Below are positions 1 to 7,607 of a DNA stretch of 64,000 nucleotides, piece by piece. The DNA is taken from contig NZ_CDBL01000034.1 of assembly GCF_000820005.1 (NCBI RefSeq), positions 141,611 to 205,610 of the forward strand. Reading direction: 5' to 3'. Source of the DNA: Aeromonas piscicola. GTDB taxonomy: Bacteria; Pseudomonadota; Gammaproteobacteria; Enterobacterales; Aeromonadaceae. Within the stretch, counting starts at the first letter, position 1, and each line of letters begins with the position of its first letter. Below the pieces are notes generated by a model. That model had not been told where the DNA came from. It did not search any database and worked only from the letters and a program-made list of their open reading frames with translations. A program made the translations under genes and the position numbers.

Positions 1-440
1 AGGCCAACGACCACCTAACGGTGGAGGGGGAGAAGCGCGACCAGGTCAAGGCAGATTATTCCCTCACCGTTGATGCCAGCCTGCACCAGAAGCTGGGCCA
101 GTCCCTCTTGGTTGAGGCGGGTAGCGAAGTGCATCACAAGGCGGGCATGAAAATCGTGATGGAAGCGGGCTCCGAGCTGACCCTGAAAGTGGGTGGCAGC
201 TTCGTCAAGATAGACCCGAGCGGTGTCACCCTCAGCGGCGGCTCCATCAAGATGAACTCGGGTGGCGGCCCAGGATCAGGTGCCGGCTGGGGTGGGCAGA
301 TGCCCGTCCAGCCCAGCGAGGTTGAAGTGGTTGCTCCACCGCCTCCCATGGAGCCGGCGCGTCAGATTGCGACGCTAAAATCAGCCGAGCCTGTGTGTGA
401 AATTTGTGAGCAGTTGGCCTGGCATGAAGGGGGCAGTTGA
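1..440 (+). CDS. vgrG: VgrG type VI secretion spike protein, C-terminal end only
   Basis: The window opens inside this gene; about 146 codons are visible, in frame from base 3. The repeated short polar/hydrophobic pattern ([19 protein letters not shown], then [20 protein letters not shown] and [17 protein letters not shown]) is the beta-helical needle that ends VgrG proteins. It is followed by a Gly/Pro-rich tail and a short extension with CEICEQ. VgrG trimers cap the Hcp tube and carry effectors out of the cell. The stop overlaps the ATG of the DUF4123 gene by one base, so the two are translationally coupled and the spike, adaptor, effector and immunity genes form one unit. The N-terminal gp27/gp5-like domains lie outside the window, so an evolved-effector domain cannot be excluded. 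Confidence 0.9.
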   Translation, partial: ANDHLTVEGEKRDQVKADYSLTVDASLHQKLGQSLLVEAGSEVHHKAGMKIVMEAGSELTLKVGGSFVKIDPSGVTLSGGSIKMNSGGGPGSGAGWGGQMPVQPSEVEVVAPPPPMEPARQIATLKSAEPVCEICEQLAWHEGGS

Positions 441-1309
441 TGCCTGCTACCTCCATCGCATCCGTTCCCGATATTGAGCTGGTCAGTGGTGAACAACTCT
501 ATCTGTTGCTTGATGGTGCTCGTATTGCTGAATTGGAGCGGGTCTTGTTCGAACAGGATGATGCTCCCGCTTATCAGCCCATTTATCTTTATGCACCTTG
601 GGACAGCCTGCGAGAGGTGAGCCCCTGTCTGGTGTGCGCGACGCCAAAGCTGCTGGACTGGTTCATACAAAACCGTGAACCATCATGGGGTTACCTGCTA
701 TCGTCCCGGCTTGCCTTGTTGTCTCTGGCCGAACGATTAAGGGCGTTGATCGAAGTTGAAAGCCCCTATGGCAGCCGGATCCTGTTCAAGCTGGCCATGC
801 CGGAAAGCATGTGGCGGTTGTTCATAGATGATGAACCCTGGCTCTGGTTGGGGATGAGTCAGGTCTGGATCCCGGTGCGACAAGCCAACCAGCAAGTGTG
901 GTGGCACAAGAGAGCGTCACCTGAGCTGGGGAAGCCGGTTGGCAAACGGTTCAGACTCTCGGATGCGCAGTGGGCTCGCTTGGGGGAAGTCAGCTGGCTG
1001 CACACCCTTGATGTGATCCGGCAACACATGGGCAATTGGTTCCCGGTTCGTTTGCAGGAACAAATTGAGCCTGTTGCATGGATTACCTATTGGGCCGAAT
1101 GGGCTTATGGCAAGGGATTCGAGAGTGAACGGGATTTGCTGCTGTTTTTCAATGTGCTTGGCTACCTCGGCAGTGGCTGGTGTGAGCAGGATGAATATCC
1201 CCGCATCAAGGCGTTGATCACTCAGCCTTCGGCACAAACTCCCTCGCAACGTATTGAGCAAGCCGCTGAGCTGGCGGAAGCATTGAGCAAAAAGGATCAA
1301 GACGCATGA
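440..1309 (+). CDS. DUF4123 family T6SS effector adaptor (VasW/Tap-like)
   Basis: Protein of 289 residues. The first two thirds match the DUF4123 pattern: an early LYLLLDGARI segment, YAPWDSLREVSPCLV, then GYLLSSRLALLSLAERLRALIEV and RILFKLAMPESMWRLF. DUF4123 proteins are chaperones that load a cognate effector onto the VgrG tip; the V. cholerae counterpart in this gene position is VasW. The ATG at 440 overlaps the vgrG stop (TGATG); a TTG three bases earlier is also possible. The 3' end overlaps the effector start by four bases (ATGA). Position between vgrG and a VasX-like effector makes the adaptor role a strong inference, but it has not been shown here. Confidence 0.85.
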   Translation: MPATSIASVPDIELVSGEQLYLLLDGARIAELERVLFEQDDAPAYQPIYLYAPWDSLREVSPCLVCATPKLLDWFIQNREPSWGYLLSSRLALLSLAERLRALIEVESPYGSRILFKLAMPESMWRLFIDDEPWLWLGMSQVWIPVRQANQQVWWHKRASPELGKPVGKRFRLSDAQWARLGEVSWLHTLDVIRQHMGNWFPVRLQEQIEPVAWITYWAEWAYGKGFESERDLLLFFNVLGYLGSGWCEQDEYPRIKALITQPSAQTPSQRIEQAAELAEALSKKDQDA

Positions 1310-4300
1310 ATACGCCCAATAAAGCCGCCCAGTGTGCAAGTCCCAACAACAGCAAGAACCCGGCTGGCGTGTGTCCACTCAAGAACAAGAACATTGCCAT
1401 AGTACCGGTCCGCTACGCCCTCGATGAGCCTTTTGCTCCACCGCAGAAGCAGCCTCATCCATTACCAGCAGGTGCTGGCTTTGTGGCACCGCTCAAGTTC
1501 AAAGAGAGCGGCTATGCCTTGCGGCAGCTGCGTGATGGTTGGCTCTATGTTTATGACGAAAAGGCCAAGACGTTCGATGAATATGAAATAAAGGGCGCGA
1601 CCTTCATCAGTCAGAGCAAGGGGAGCAAGGGTCATCTGCTTTATCCGGCGAGCCACACACTCTCCCTCATTTATTCTCCACAGCGTTGGACCGGACGCAT
1701 CAAAAAAGAGATGCAAAAGAGCAGTGGTTTGCGCAGTGCCTGGATGCGACAAGTCAAGCTGGGCAGCTTCGCCAGCACCATGAAGGCCCCCCATTGCGGC
1801 CTGCCCGATTCGCTCGACAAGGTTGCAGATTTGGGTCTGCCGAATCAGGGGTTCGTTCTATCTTGTACCCCCCTTGCCAAGCCAGCCGAAGAGGATAAGC
1901 AAGGGATCAAACTGTTGGCACACAAGGCTGCGGGTTCACCAGCCGCCTACAAGGCGGGAATGCCAGATCCCCAAAGTGCCATGGTGGTCGCTCTGGAGGA
2001 TCCGCTAGCCTCGCTTGCCGACCTTACCATGAAGGTCAATCAACTGCTGGCCAAACGGGAAGCCTTGATGGGCAAGGATGAGAAACTGCGCAAGGCAAAC
2101 ACGCACAAGCTGATGATGGCCGAGGTGACGCGCAATCTGGCCAGGGTGCGACTCGATGAGAAAGACTTGCCTGCCTCCGTCAGGGGCAATGTGGCTAGGA
2201 CCCAGGCGTTTGAAGAGGCGCTGGATGATTACCTGGGGGATCGCTATCTCGCCGACACGGAGAAGATGACGGCAGAGCCAGGCATGGTGAGGTTCGACTC
2301 CCCCATGGCGAAAAGAGCCGATGCCAAGCTGAAAATCTTGCGGGAACAATATGGTTTCAACCCATCCCATAAGCAGGTAAGTCAGTGGAAAGAGCGCGCC
2401 GCCTTCCAGGATGAGGTCAATTGGACTGGGCTCAATGCCTTTATCAAGCAGTATCAGGTGCCACTCAATGAGCTCGAACTGGCGCTGAGTCGGGCCCATG
2501 AGGACTTGTTCAATGGCGTGACCCGCCTCAAGGCCGATCCGCTGCCCTTTGGTCTGGACAACAGAACTGCCAAGGGGCAGGCCTATCTGCAGCTCCTGTT
2601 TGCCGAGGCTGGGCAGGCACTCTCGCTCAGTTGCAGCACTGAAGCCAGGAAGAAAGCGCTGGAAAAACGGCTTGGCGAAAAGAGCCGTGACAACTTGCTG
2701 GCGCTGGCCCCTTATGGTTTTGATATTGCGCTGTACAAGGGGCTGAGCGAACAGACGGTAGACAATGCCTGGCTCAGCACCTCGTCCGGCGACATGACGG
2801 CCTTCTTTAGCCGCATTGGTGAACTGGAAGCGCTACTGGGGGATGAGAAGCTCAAGCAGAAACCCTGGTTCCAGACTGTCGAAGCTGTGATTGACGCCAT
2901 GAAGGCGGCGGGAAAATCCCTGGCCAAGGGGGCCCACGCCCAAATCATGGCTGCCATCTTGCCCCATGCCTGGAAGAACAGCCTGGCAGGCAACCTGAGG
3001 TTGGTACTGCTGGAGTCACTGCTCAGCGATAAACCGCTGCAGGTCAACAGTGGTTACCGGATGCTCGAAAAAAGTTTCCAGCAGAGGGTCTGGTCCATTG
3101 CCAAAGAGATGTCGGCTATCAGTTCACCCCCTCCTGGGCGCAACACCACGGTGAAGGCCATCAATAGCCAGCTCAAAACCCTGCAGCAAAAGTTGGATGC
3201 CTTGATAGCCAGTGAGATGCCTATGCTGGTCAAACTCAAGGGTGATCTCTACCAGCAGCAGGCCAGGCAATATATCGGTGACTATCTTGCGAGCGTGCGT
3301 ACTGGGGTGAGCAAGGGGATCACTGCCATGAATGAGAGAGTACCCAACCTAGCGTCTTTTGGTGGGCTGGTAGCACTGCTCAACCTCTGGAATTTGACTG
3401 TAGTCATTGCAGGGACGGCGCAAAACGCCCAGTCCATCGGTCGGGGACGGGCAAATATGCAGCTGGGCTCGGCCTTCGCTTGGACGGGCAATGCTATAGC
3501 TGCTCTCTATCAGGGGGCTGCGTGGGGGCAGTTAAAGCCACTCACTGCCGATGGAGGTAAGAGGGCCCTGACATCAATCTCGATCAAAGAAGCGATTAAA
3601 GAAGGTGATCATGCCGCGTTGGTAAAAACCTTCTCACTGCGTATGCTGGCCTTGTCTAGCCTAGGTATGGCGGCGGCAGGAGCAGAGTTTTGGGACACTT
3701 TGCAAGCAAGCCAAGATCCACTGATAAGTGACATAGAAAAGACGCTCTTACAGATGAAAATGGGCGTGTTGGCAGGACAGTGGGGAATCTTTTTCACCCA
3801 GTTTGTGTACTTAAGTGGTAATGCGTTGTTCGGAAGTTCATCCATTGCTGCCATCTGTGCAACCTGGATGGGTGTGGGGTTCTTTGTGCTGGGTGCTGCC
3901 TATCTGGTGTTGACCGTGTTGCTCAATCTTTTTAAGCGTTCGGATTTGGAAAAGTGGTTGCTGCAATCCACCTGGGGCAAGCAGCCTGCCAACTGGTCTG
4001 AGGACGACGAACTGGCTCGCTTTGAAATGCTGGTCAATAAGCCAGGGGCCAGCTTGACTGTGGTTCGCTCTAGGCCTCAGGGCTGGATGGACACTGGTCG
4101 CCCCCAGTGGCAGTTGCAACTCTCGTTGCCAGCCCACTTACGAGAGCAGACCATAGGACTGAGCGTTATCAGTCAACCTTTGGCCAAGGCTGGGCAGATG
4201 GTGCCTGCGCAACCCCCAGAGGCACTTGCCACCTATCTGGCTGCGATGAAACCCAAGGTGATAGAAACACAATGCGGGCGCTGGGATGAGCTGGTCTATA

Positions 4301-4488
4301 CCCTGCCGCTGGGTGTCGATACCAATTCGGCCATCAAACTGGAGCTGGGTTATCTGGGTGGCATGATACAGCGAGAATTTCTTTTCAAGGGCAGCAGCAA
4401 TAGTGGTGGCCCTGTCACATTGGAGACAAGCTCAGGCGGGTTGAGTACTATGCCTGCGCTGGTGGTCGGCAAGCAAGGGAGTAAATAA
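1306..4488 (+). CDS. vasX: VasX-like MIX-motif pore-forming T6SS effector
   Basis: A 1060-residue protein, close to the length of V. cholerae VasX. The N-terminal region (about residues 20-180) resembles the VasX N-terminal domain and contains LRDGWLYVY at residues 75-83, which fits the MIX consensus (hRxGhhYhh) that marks T6SS effectors. A long helical, charged middle follows. A cluster of hydrophobic segments lies between about residues 680 and 880, including GLVALLNLWNLTVVIAG and GVGFFVLGAAYLVLTVLLNL. A soluble tail of about 180 residues ends the protein. VasX-type toxins depolarise target inner membranes. The gene starts inside the DUF4123 stop and its own stop overlaps the immunity ATG by one base. 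Its tail is the part repeated downstream as pseudogene fragments. Pore formation is inferred from family and layout. Confidence 0.82.
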   Translation: MNTPNKAAQCASPNNSKNPAGVCPLKNKNIAIVPVRYALDEPFAPPQKQPHPLPAGAGFVAPLKFKESGYALRQLRDGWLYVYDEKAKTFDEYEIKGATFISQSKGSKGHLLYPASHTLSLIYSPQRWTGRIKKEMQKSSGLRSAWMRQVKLGSFASTMKAPHCGLPDSLDKVADLGLPNQGFVLSCTPLAKPAEEDKQGIKLLAHKAAGSPAAYKAGMPDPQSAMVVALEDPLASLADLTMKVNQLLAKREALMGKDEKLRKANTHKLMMAEVTRNLARVRLDEKDLPASVRGNVARTQAFEEALDDYLGDRYLADTEKMTAEPGMVRFDSPMAKRADAKLKILREQYGFNPSHKQVSQWKERAAFQDEVNWTGLNAFIKQYQVPLNELELALSRAHEDLFNGVTRLKADPLPFGLDNRTAKGQAYLQLLFAEAGQALSLSCSTEARKKALEKRLGEKSRDNLLALAPYGFDIALYKGLSEQTVDNAWLSTSSGDMTAFFSRIGELEALLGDEKLKQKPWFQTVEAVIDAMKAAGKSLAKGAHAQIMAAILPHAWKNSLAGNLRLVLLESLLSDKPLQVNSGYRMLEKSFQQRVWSIAKEMSAISSPPPGRNTTVKAINSQLKTLQQKLDALIASEMPMLVKLKGDLYQQQARQYIGDYLASVRTGVSKGITAMNERVPNLASFGGLVALLNLWNLTVVIAGTAQNAQSIGRGRANMQLGSAFAWTGNAIAALYQGAAWGQLKPLTADGGKRALTSISIKEAIKEGDHAALVKTFSLRMLALSSLGMAAAGAEFWDTLQASQDPLISDIEKTLLQMKMGVLAGQWGIFFTQFVYLSGNALFGSSSIAAICATWMGVGFFVLGAAYLVLTVLLNLFKRSDLEKWLLQSTWGKQPANWSEDDELARFEMLVNKPGASLTVVRSRPQGWMDTGRPQWQLQLSLPAHLREQTIGLSVISQPLAKAGQMVPAQPPEALATYLAAMKPKVIETQCGRWDELVYTLPLGVDTNSAIKLELGYLGGMIQREFLFKGSSNSGGPVTLETSSGGLSTMPALVVGKQGSK

Positions 4489-5234
4489 TGGACAAGGCGA
4501 ACGAGGTAATAGAGGTGAGCGAGCAGGAGACGCCTTTCCATCAGCTACCGCAGGAAGAGCAACAACGCATTATCGATGCCAATCAAAAAAGGGTGCGTGA
4601 GGCACCGACACTCCACGAATGGGATACCCGAGTGCCAGAGGCGTATGCTTGGGTAATGATATCAATAGTAGTCGGTTCTATGATGCTTCTCTTTGGTGGC
4701 GGGAGTGTATATTCAACAGGTGGTAATGACTGGAGTTTTTTTTATATAGCGCTTGGTGTTTCCATCGTAATGATATTTTATTTACGTTATTTAGTTATGG
4801 CGGATAAAAATTACCATTACCGACTAACAACAGAAGGTTTAATTGTTACATATCAGGAGGCTATTCCGGAAATGGCCTACACCATAGTGCGTGGTCTTGC
4901 TTGGTTGGCAATGGCAATATGTGTGATGGCCGTTTCCGTGTTGGGGCCATTAGCCTTGGTCGGTGCCGGTGGGATGGCCATTTTTGCGATATTTTTTACT
5001 AACTTTAAACGCGAAGTGTCAGAACATGAGACCATGTTTAAAAAAGATTGGGATTATATGTTGCTTATTTCCACTAAAAAAAATGCGCTGAGATTCGAAT
5101 CGACACCTTTTAAAATATCATATAGCGACAATGTATATTGCAATCATACAGATTTTAAAAAGGTTATCGAATTAATAAAGTCACAAATTAGATGTGTCGA
5201 GATAAAGTATATAAAGGGTCACCCGAGAGCATAA
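4488..5234 (+). CDS. Membrane immunity protein for the VasX-like effector (TsiV2-like position), intact copy
   Basis: A 248-residue protein with a soluble N-terminus, two membrane hairpins (hydrophobic stretches near residues 55-75, 82-100, 134-155 and 158-170) and a soluble C-terminal part containing FKISYSDNVYC. It begins one base inside the effector stop codon (taATG), the usual arrangement for a toxin with its antidote. In V. cholerae the gene in this place, tsiV2, protects against VasX; the role here is inferred from position and membrane topology, not from recognised sequence identity. Its DNA is clearly more AT-rich than the vgrG and effector genes, which fits transfer of immunity cassettes. 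Two broken relatives follow it. The C-terminus ends IKGHPRA. Confidence 0.75.
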   Translation: MDKANEVIEVSEQETPFHQLPQEEQQRIIDANQKRVREAPTLHEWDTRVPEAYAWVMISIVVGSMMLLFGGGSVYSTGGNDWSFFYIALGVSIVMIFYLRYLVMADKNYHYRLTTEGLIVTYQEAIPEMAYTIVRGLAWLAMAICVMAVSVLGPLALVGAGGMAIFAIFFTNFKREVSEHETMFKKDWDYMLLISTKKNALRFESTPFKISYSDNVYCNHTDFKKVIELIKSQIRCVEIKYIKGHPRA

Positions 5235-5254
5235 CGTAATTCGCTAACTACTTG
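5232..5254 (+). repeat. Direct repeat, first copy (downstream flank of the intact immunity gene)
   Basis: The 23 bases that begin at the stop codon of the intact immunity gene recur at 7414-7436, after the third immunity copy, with a single mismatch (taacgtaaT versus taacgtaaG, then tcgctaactacttg). The repeat shows that copies 1 and 3 share their 3' flank, whereas copy 2 has a different one. It marks the boundary of the duplicated module. Confidence 0.8.
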
Positions 5255-5295
5255 TACAAATTACTATTATGGCAACCAACATGTCGTAAACAGCC

Positions 5296-5597
5296 AGCTA
5301 ACTGCTCCGGAACATGAGCTGGCTCGCTATCAGGCCGCTATGCAGCCCAAGACGCTGGAAACACAACGAGGACGCTGGGATTAATTGGTCTATACCCTGC
5401 CGCTGGGGGTCGATACCAATTCGGCCATCAAACTAGAACTGGGTTATCTGGGCGGTATGGTGCAGCGGCAATTTGTCTTCAAGGGCAGCGGCAATAGTAA
5501 CGGCCCCATCACATTGGATACCAGCAGTGGTGAGCTGAACAATATGCTTGCTCTGGTAGTTGGCAATAAATGGAATAAAAATGAACAAGGTGAATGA
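5296..5597 (+). pseudogene. Effector C-terminal tail fragment 1
   Basis: This stretch repeats the coding sequence for the last 90 or so residues of the VasX-like effector. The translation ELARYQAAMQPKTLETQRG matches the parental tail region, then GRWD is followed by an in-frame TAA where the parent has Glu. After that LVYTLPLGVDTNSAIKLELG is identical to the parent. The original stop is lost near the end, so the frame runs to 5597 over the start of the next immunity copy. There is no effector body or start in front of it, so it is a remnant of a duplicated tail-immunity module, not an expressed toxin. Confidence 0.8.
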
Positions 5598-6390
5598 AAT
5601 AGCTGAAGCAAGCGAGCAGGAGACCCCCTTTTCATTTGTTACCACAAGAAGAGCAGCAACGTATAATCGCTGCCAATCGAAAAATGGTGCGTGAAGCCTC
5701 TACGCTCCATGAGTGGAATATCCGAGTGCCAACAGTATTTGCTTGGCCAATGATATTAATGATGATTTTGTTTATGACGCTATTTTTCGGAGTGGGGGGG
5801 CTATTAGCTGGAGATAATGATTGGAATGGCGTTTATATTGTATTTGGCGTGTGTACAGCCATGGCTCCTTACTTTCACTATTTAGTAATGGCAGATAAAA
5901 ACTACCATTATCGACTAACTACAGAAGGCATTATCGCGACGTATCAGGATACTATTTCTGAGGTGGCCTATACCATAGTTCGTGGCTTGGCTTGGCTTGG
6001 CTTGGCTTGGCTTGGCTTGGCTTGGCGTGGCTTGGCGTGGCTTGGCGTGGCTTGGCTTGGTTGGCTGTCATGGTATGTGTGATAGCTGTTGCCATATTAG
6101 GGCCGCTAGCACTGGTTGGTGCCGGTGCTATGGCGCTATTTGCTGCGTTTTGTACTGGTTTTAAGCATGAGGTTTGTGAGGAATTCACTTTATTTAACAA
6201 GGAGTGGCCACATATCCTTATCATCTCGACAAGGCATAGAGCCTTGCGATTTGAATCTGTACCGTTTAAGTCTGCATTCAGTCGTACCCTTTTTTGTAGA
6301 GTTGAGGATATGGATCAGATTACTACTTTAATAAAATCACAAATATTTGTTGAGGATGTGAAACCTATAAAAGGTCATCCCGGCATCTAA
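5581..6390 (+). pseudogene. Immunity protein copy 2, frameshifted, with an internal pentanucleotide array
   Basis: The start (MNKVNEIAEASEQETPF) parallels the intact immunity gene. One extra base in the C5T4 run at 5624-5632 then throws the frame. The correct frame resumes at LPQEEQQRIIAAN and runs through the first membrane hairpin to VAYTIVRGLAWLG. There the 80-bp pentamer array at 5981-6060 shifts it again. The C-terminal half (VCVIAVAILGPLALVG to IKGHPGI at 6390) is intact in the third frame. As read, it encodes no full protein. Removing one pentamer, or adding two, would repair the second break, but the first would remain. It is followed by a terminator-like hairpin. Confidence 0.8.
5981..6060 (+). 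repeat. Pentanucleotide array (CTTGG/CGTGG), 16 units
   Basis: Sixteen consecutive 5-bp units fill 80 bases: one CGTGG, eight perfect CTTGG (5986-6025), then CGTGG alternating with CTTGG, and two final CTTGG. It lies where the intact immunity gene has just 15 bases (codons for Arg-Gly-Leu-Ala-Trp). Because the unit is 5 bp, the array reads Leu-Gly-Leu-Ala-Trp in every frame, so it lengthens a membrane helix with hydrophobic residues while each one-unit change alters the downstream frame. Such arrays mutate by slipped-strand mispairing. Confidence 0.9.
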
Positions 6391-6410
6391 CCAAAAGCCT
6401 CATGATCTAA

Positions 6411-6451
6411 TTGATCTGCACTGCTTAATAGTGCAGGTCATCAATCTTTTT
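6411..6451 (+). terminator. Terminator-like hairpin after immunity copy 2
   Basis: CTGCACT (6416-6422) pairs with AGTGCAG (6430-6436) around a 7-base loop. The arms are extended by TTGAT/ATCAA with a small bulge, and a T run follows at 6447-6451. It sits 21 bases after the stop at 6390. Confidence 0.55.
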
Positions 6452-6490
6452 GTAATGAAAACGCTATTTTAATTCATCAGGGGAAAGCCG

Positions 6491-6676
6491 CCCTGCCCTT
6501 GAGTTCGATACCAGTTCGGCCATCAAGCTGGAGCTGGGTATCTGAGGGGCGTGATACAGCGAAAATTTAATTTCAAGGGCAGCAGCAACAGTAGAGGCCC
6601 CATCACATCAGAGACAAGCTCAGGAGGGTTGGGTGCCATGCCTGTGCAGATGGTCGGCAAGCAGGGAAACAAATAA
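6491..6676 (+). pseudogene. Effector C-terminal tail fragment 2
   Basis: A second copy of the effector's 3' end. The DNA for the DTxSAIKLELG stretch, the FKGSSNS segment and the final VGKQGNK with stop overlapping the next ATG all match the parent. Two small indels, in the CTGCCCTTGAGTT segment and after CTGGGTATCTG, break the frame, and the fragment is shorter at its 5' end than fragment 1. It precedes immunity copy 3 exactly as the full effector precedes copy 1. Confidence 0.75.
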
Positions 6677-7416
6677 TGGACAAGGCGAACGAGGTTATAG
6701 AGGTGAGCGAGCAGGAGATTCCTTTTCGTCTATTATCGCAGGAAGAACAACAACGCATTATCGATGCTAATCAAAAAAAGTGCGTGAAGCTCCGATGCTT
6801 CATGAATGGGATGTCAGGGTTCCCACACCATTGGCTTGGATTATCATCATGTTGGTTAGCCTCTTCTCGATACTGTTTATTGGGGGAGGGTATTTGTTAT
6901 TAACAGCTGGTGAAGATTGGAGTGCTTTTTATTTTATGTTGGGCATCACTATTCTAATGACACCTTATCTTCGTTATTTGGTGATGGCGGATAAAAACTA
7001 CCATTATCGGCTAACCACGCAGGGGGTAGTCGTCACATATTATGATGCTATTCCTGAAATAGCCTATACCATAGTTCGTTGTTTGGCTTGGCGTGGTTGT
7101 ATGTGTGATAGCTGTTGCCGTATTGGGGCCATTGGTGCTAGCTGGTGCAGGTGGCATGGCGCTCTTTGCGGTATTTTTCACTGGCTTTAAAAGTGAAGTA
7201 TCAGAGCATGAAACAATGTTTAAAAAAGACTTGACCTACACGCTTTCTATTTCTAATGGAAAAAAGGCGCTTAGATTTGAATCAAACCCCTTTAAAATAT
7301 CATATAGCGACAATTTATATTGTAAACCTGAGGATTTTGAACAGGTTGTTGAAATGATTAAAGATCAGATTAGATGCGTCGAGATAAAAAATATAAAAGG
7401 TCATCCGGCCGCGTAA
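6676..7416 (+). pseudogene. Immunity protein copy 3, frameshifted twice
   Basis: The start MDKANEVIEVSEQEIPF is nearly identical to the intact copy. A one-base loss in the A7G run at 6773-6780 (the intact gene has A6G3) shifts the frame; it resumes as REAPMLHEWDVRVPTPLAW and continues to AYTIVRCLAWRG near 7097. There the sequence has four pentamer-like units instead of three and has lost about ten bases, so the frame changes again. The remaining part, VCVIAVAVLGPLVLAGAG to IKGHPAA, is intact. The downstream flank repeats that of copy 1. As it stands no complete immunity protein can be made. Confidence 0.8.
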
Positions 7417-7436
7417 CGTAAGTCGCTAACTACTTG
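7414..7436 (+). repeat. Direct repeat, second copy (downstream flank of immunity copy 3)
   Basis: Matches 5232-5254 at 22 of 23 bases, starting at the stop codon. See that entry for meaning. Confidence 0.8.
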
Positions 7437-7481
7437 CATATGACCGCTATAGCAATCAATCTGGGACAAGCTATCTATAAA

Positions 7482-7600
7482 TTAGTCAGTGGAAGATGAA
7501 CGTACTTGCTTCGAGATGCGGATCAATAAATCGGATACCAGCTTGACTGTGGTGCGATCTGCTCTCAGCGTTGGCCGAATACTCGGCGTTTCATCGTGTC
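7482..7600 (+). pseudogene. Effector C-terminal tail fragment 3 (degenerate)
   Basis: The translation EDERTCFEMRINKSDTSLTV aligns with the effector segment EDDELARFEMLVNKPGASLT, which lies just after the last membrane segment of the VasX-like protein, and VVRS follows in both. Similarity fades by about 7575-7600, shortly before the end of the convergent budR gene. The fragment therefore represents a more upstream part of the tail than fragments 1 and 2, and marks the outer edge of the T6SS module. The bases between 7437 and 7481 show nothing recognisable. Confidence 0.65.
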
Positions 7601-7607
7601 ACTCAGT

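Noticed and set aside
5981-6060. CRISPR or phage-type repeat
   Set aside because: Units of 5 bp without spacers are a simple sequence array, not a CRISPR.
5952-6224. Leftward frame with repeated Gln-Ala-Lys-Pro-Ser over the pentanucleotide array
   Set aside because: It is the reverse reading of the array inside the immunity copy; a 5-bp repeat opens every frame, so it carries no coding signal.
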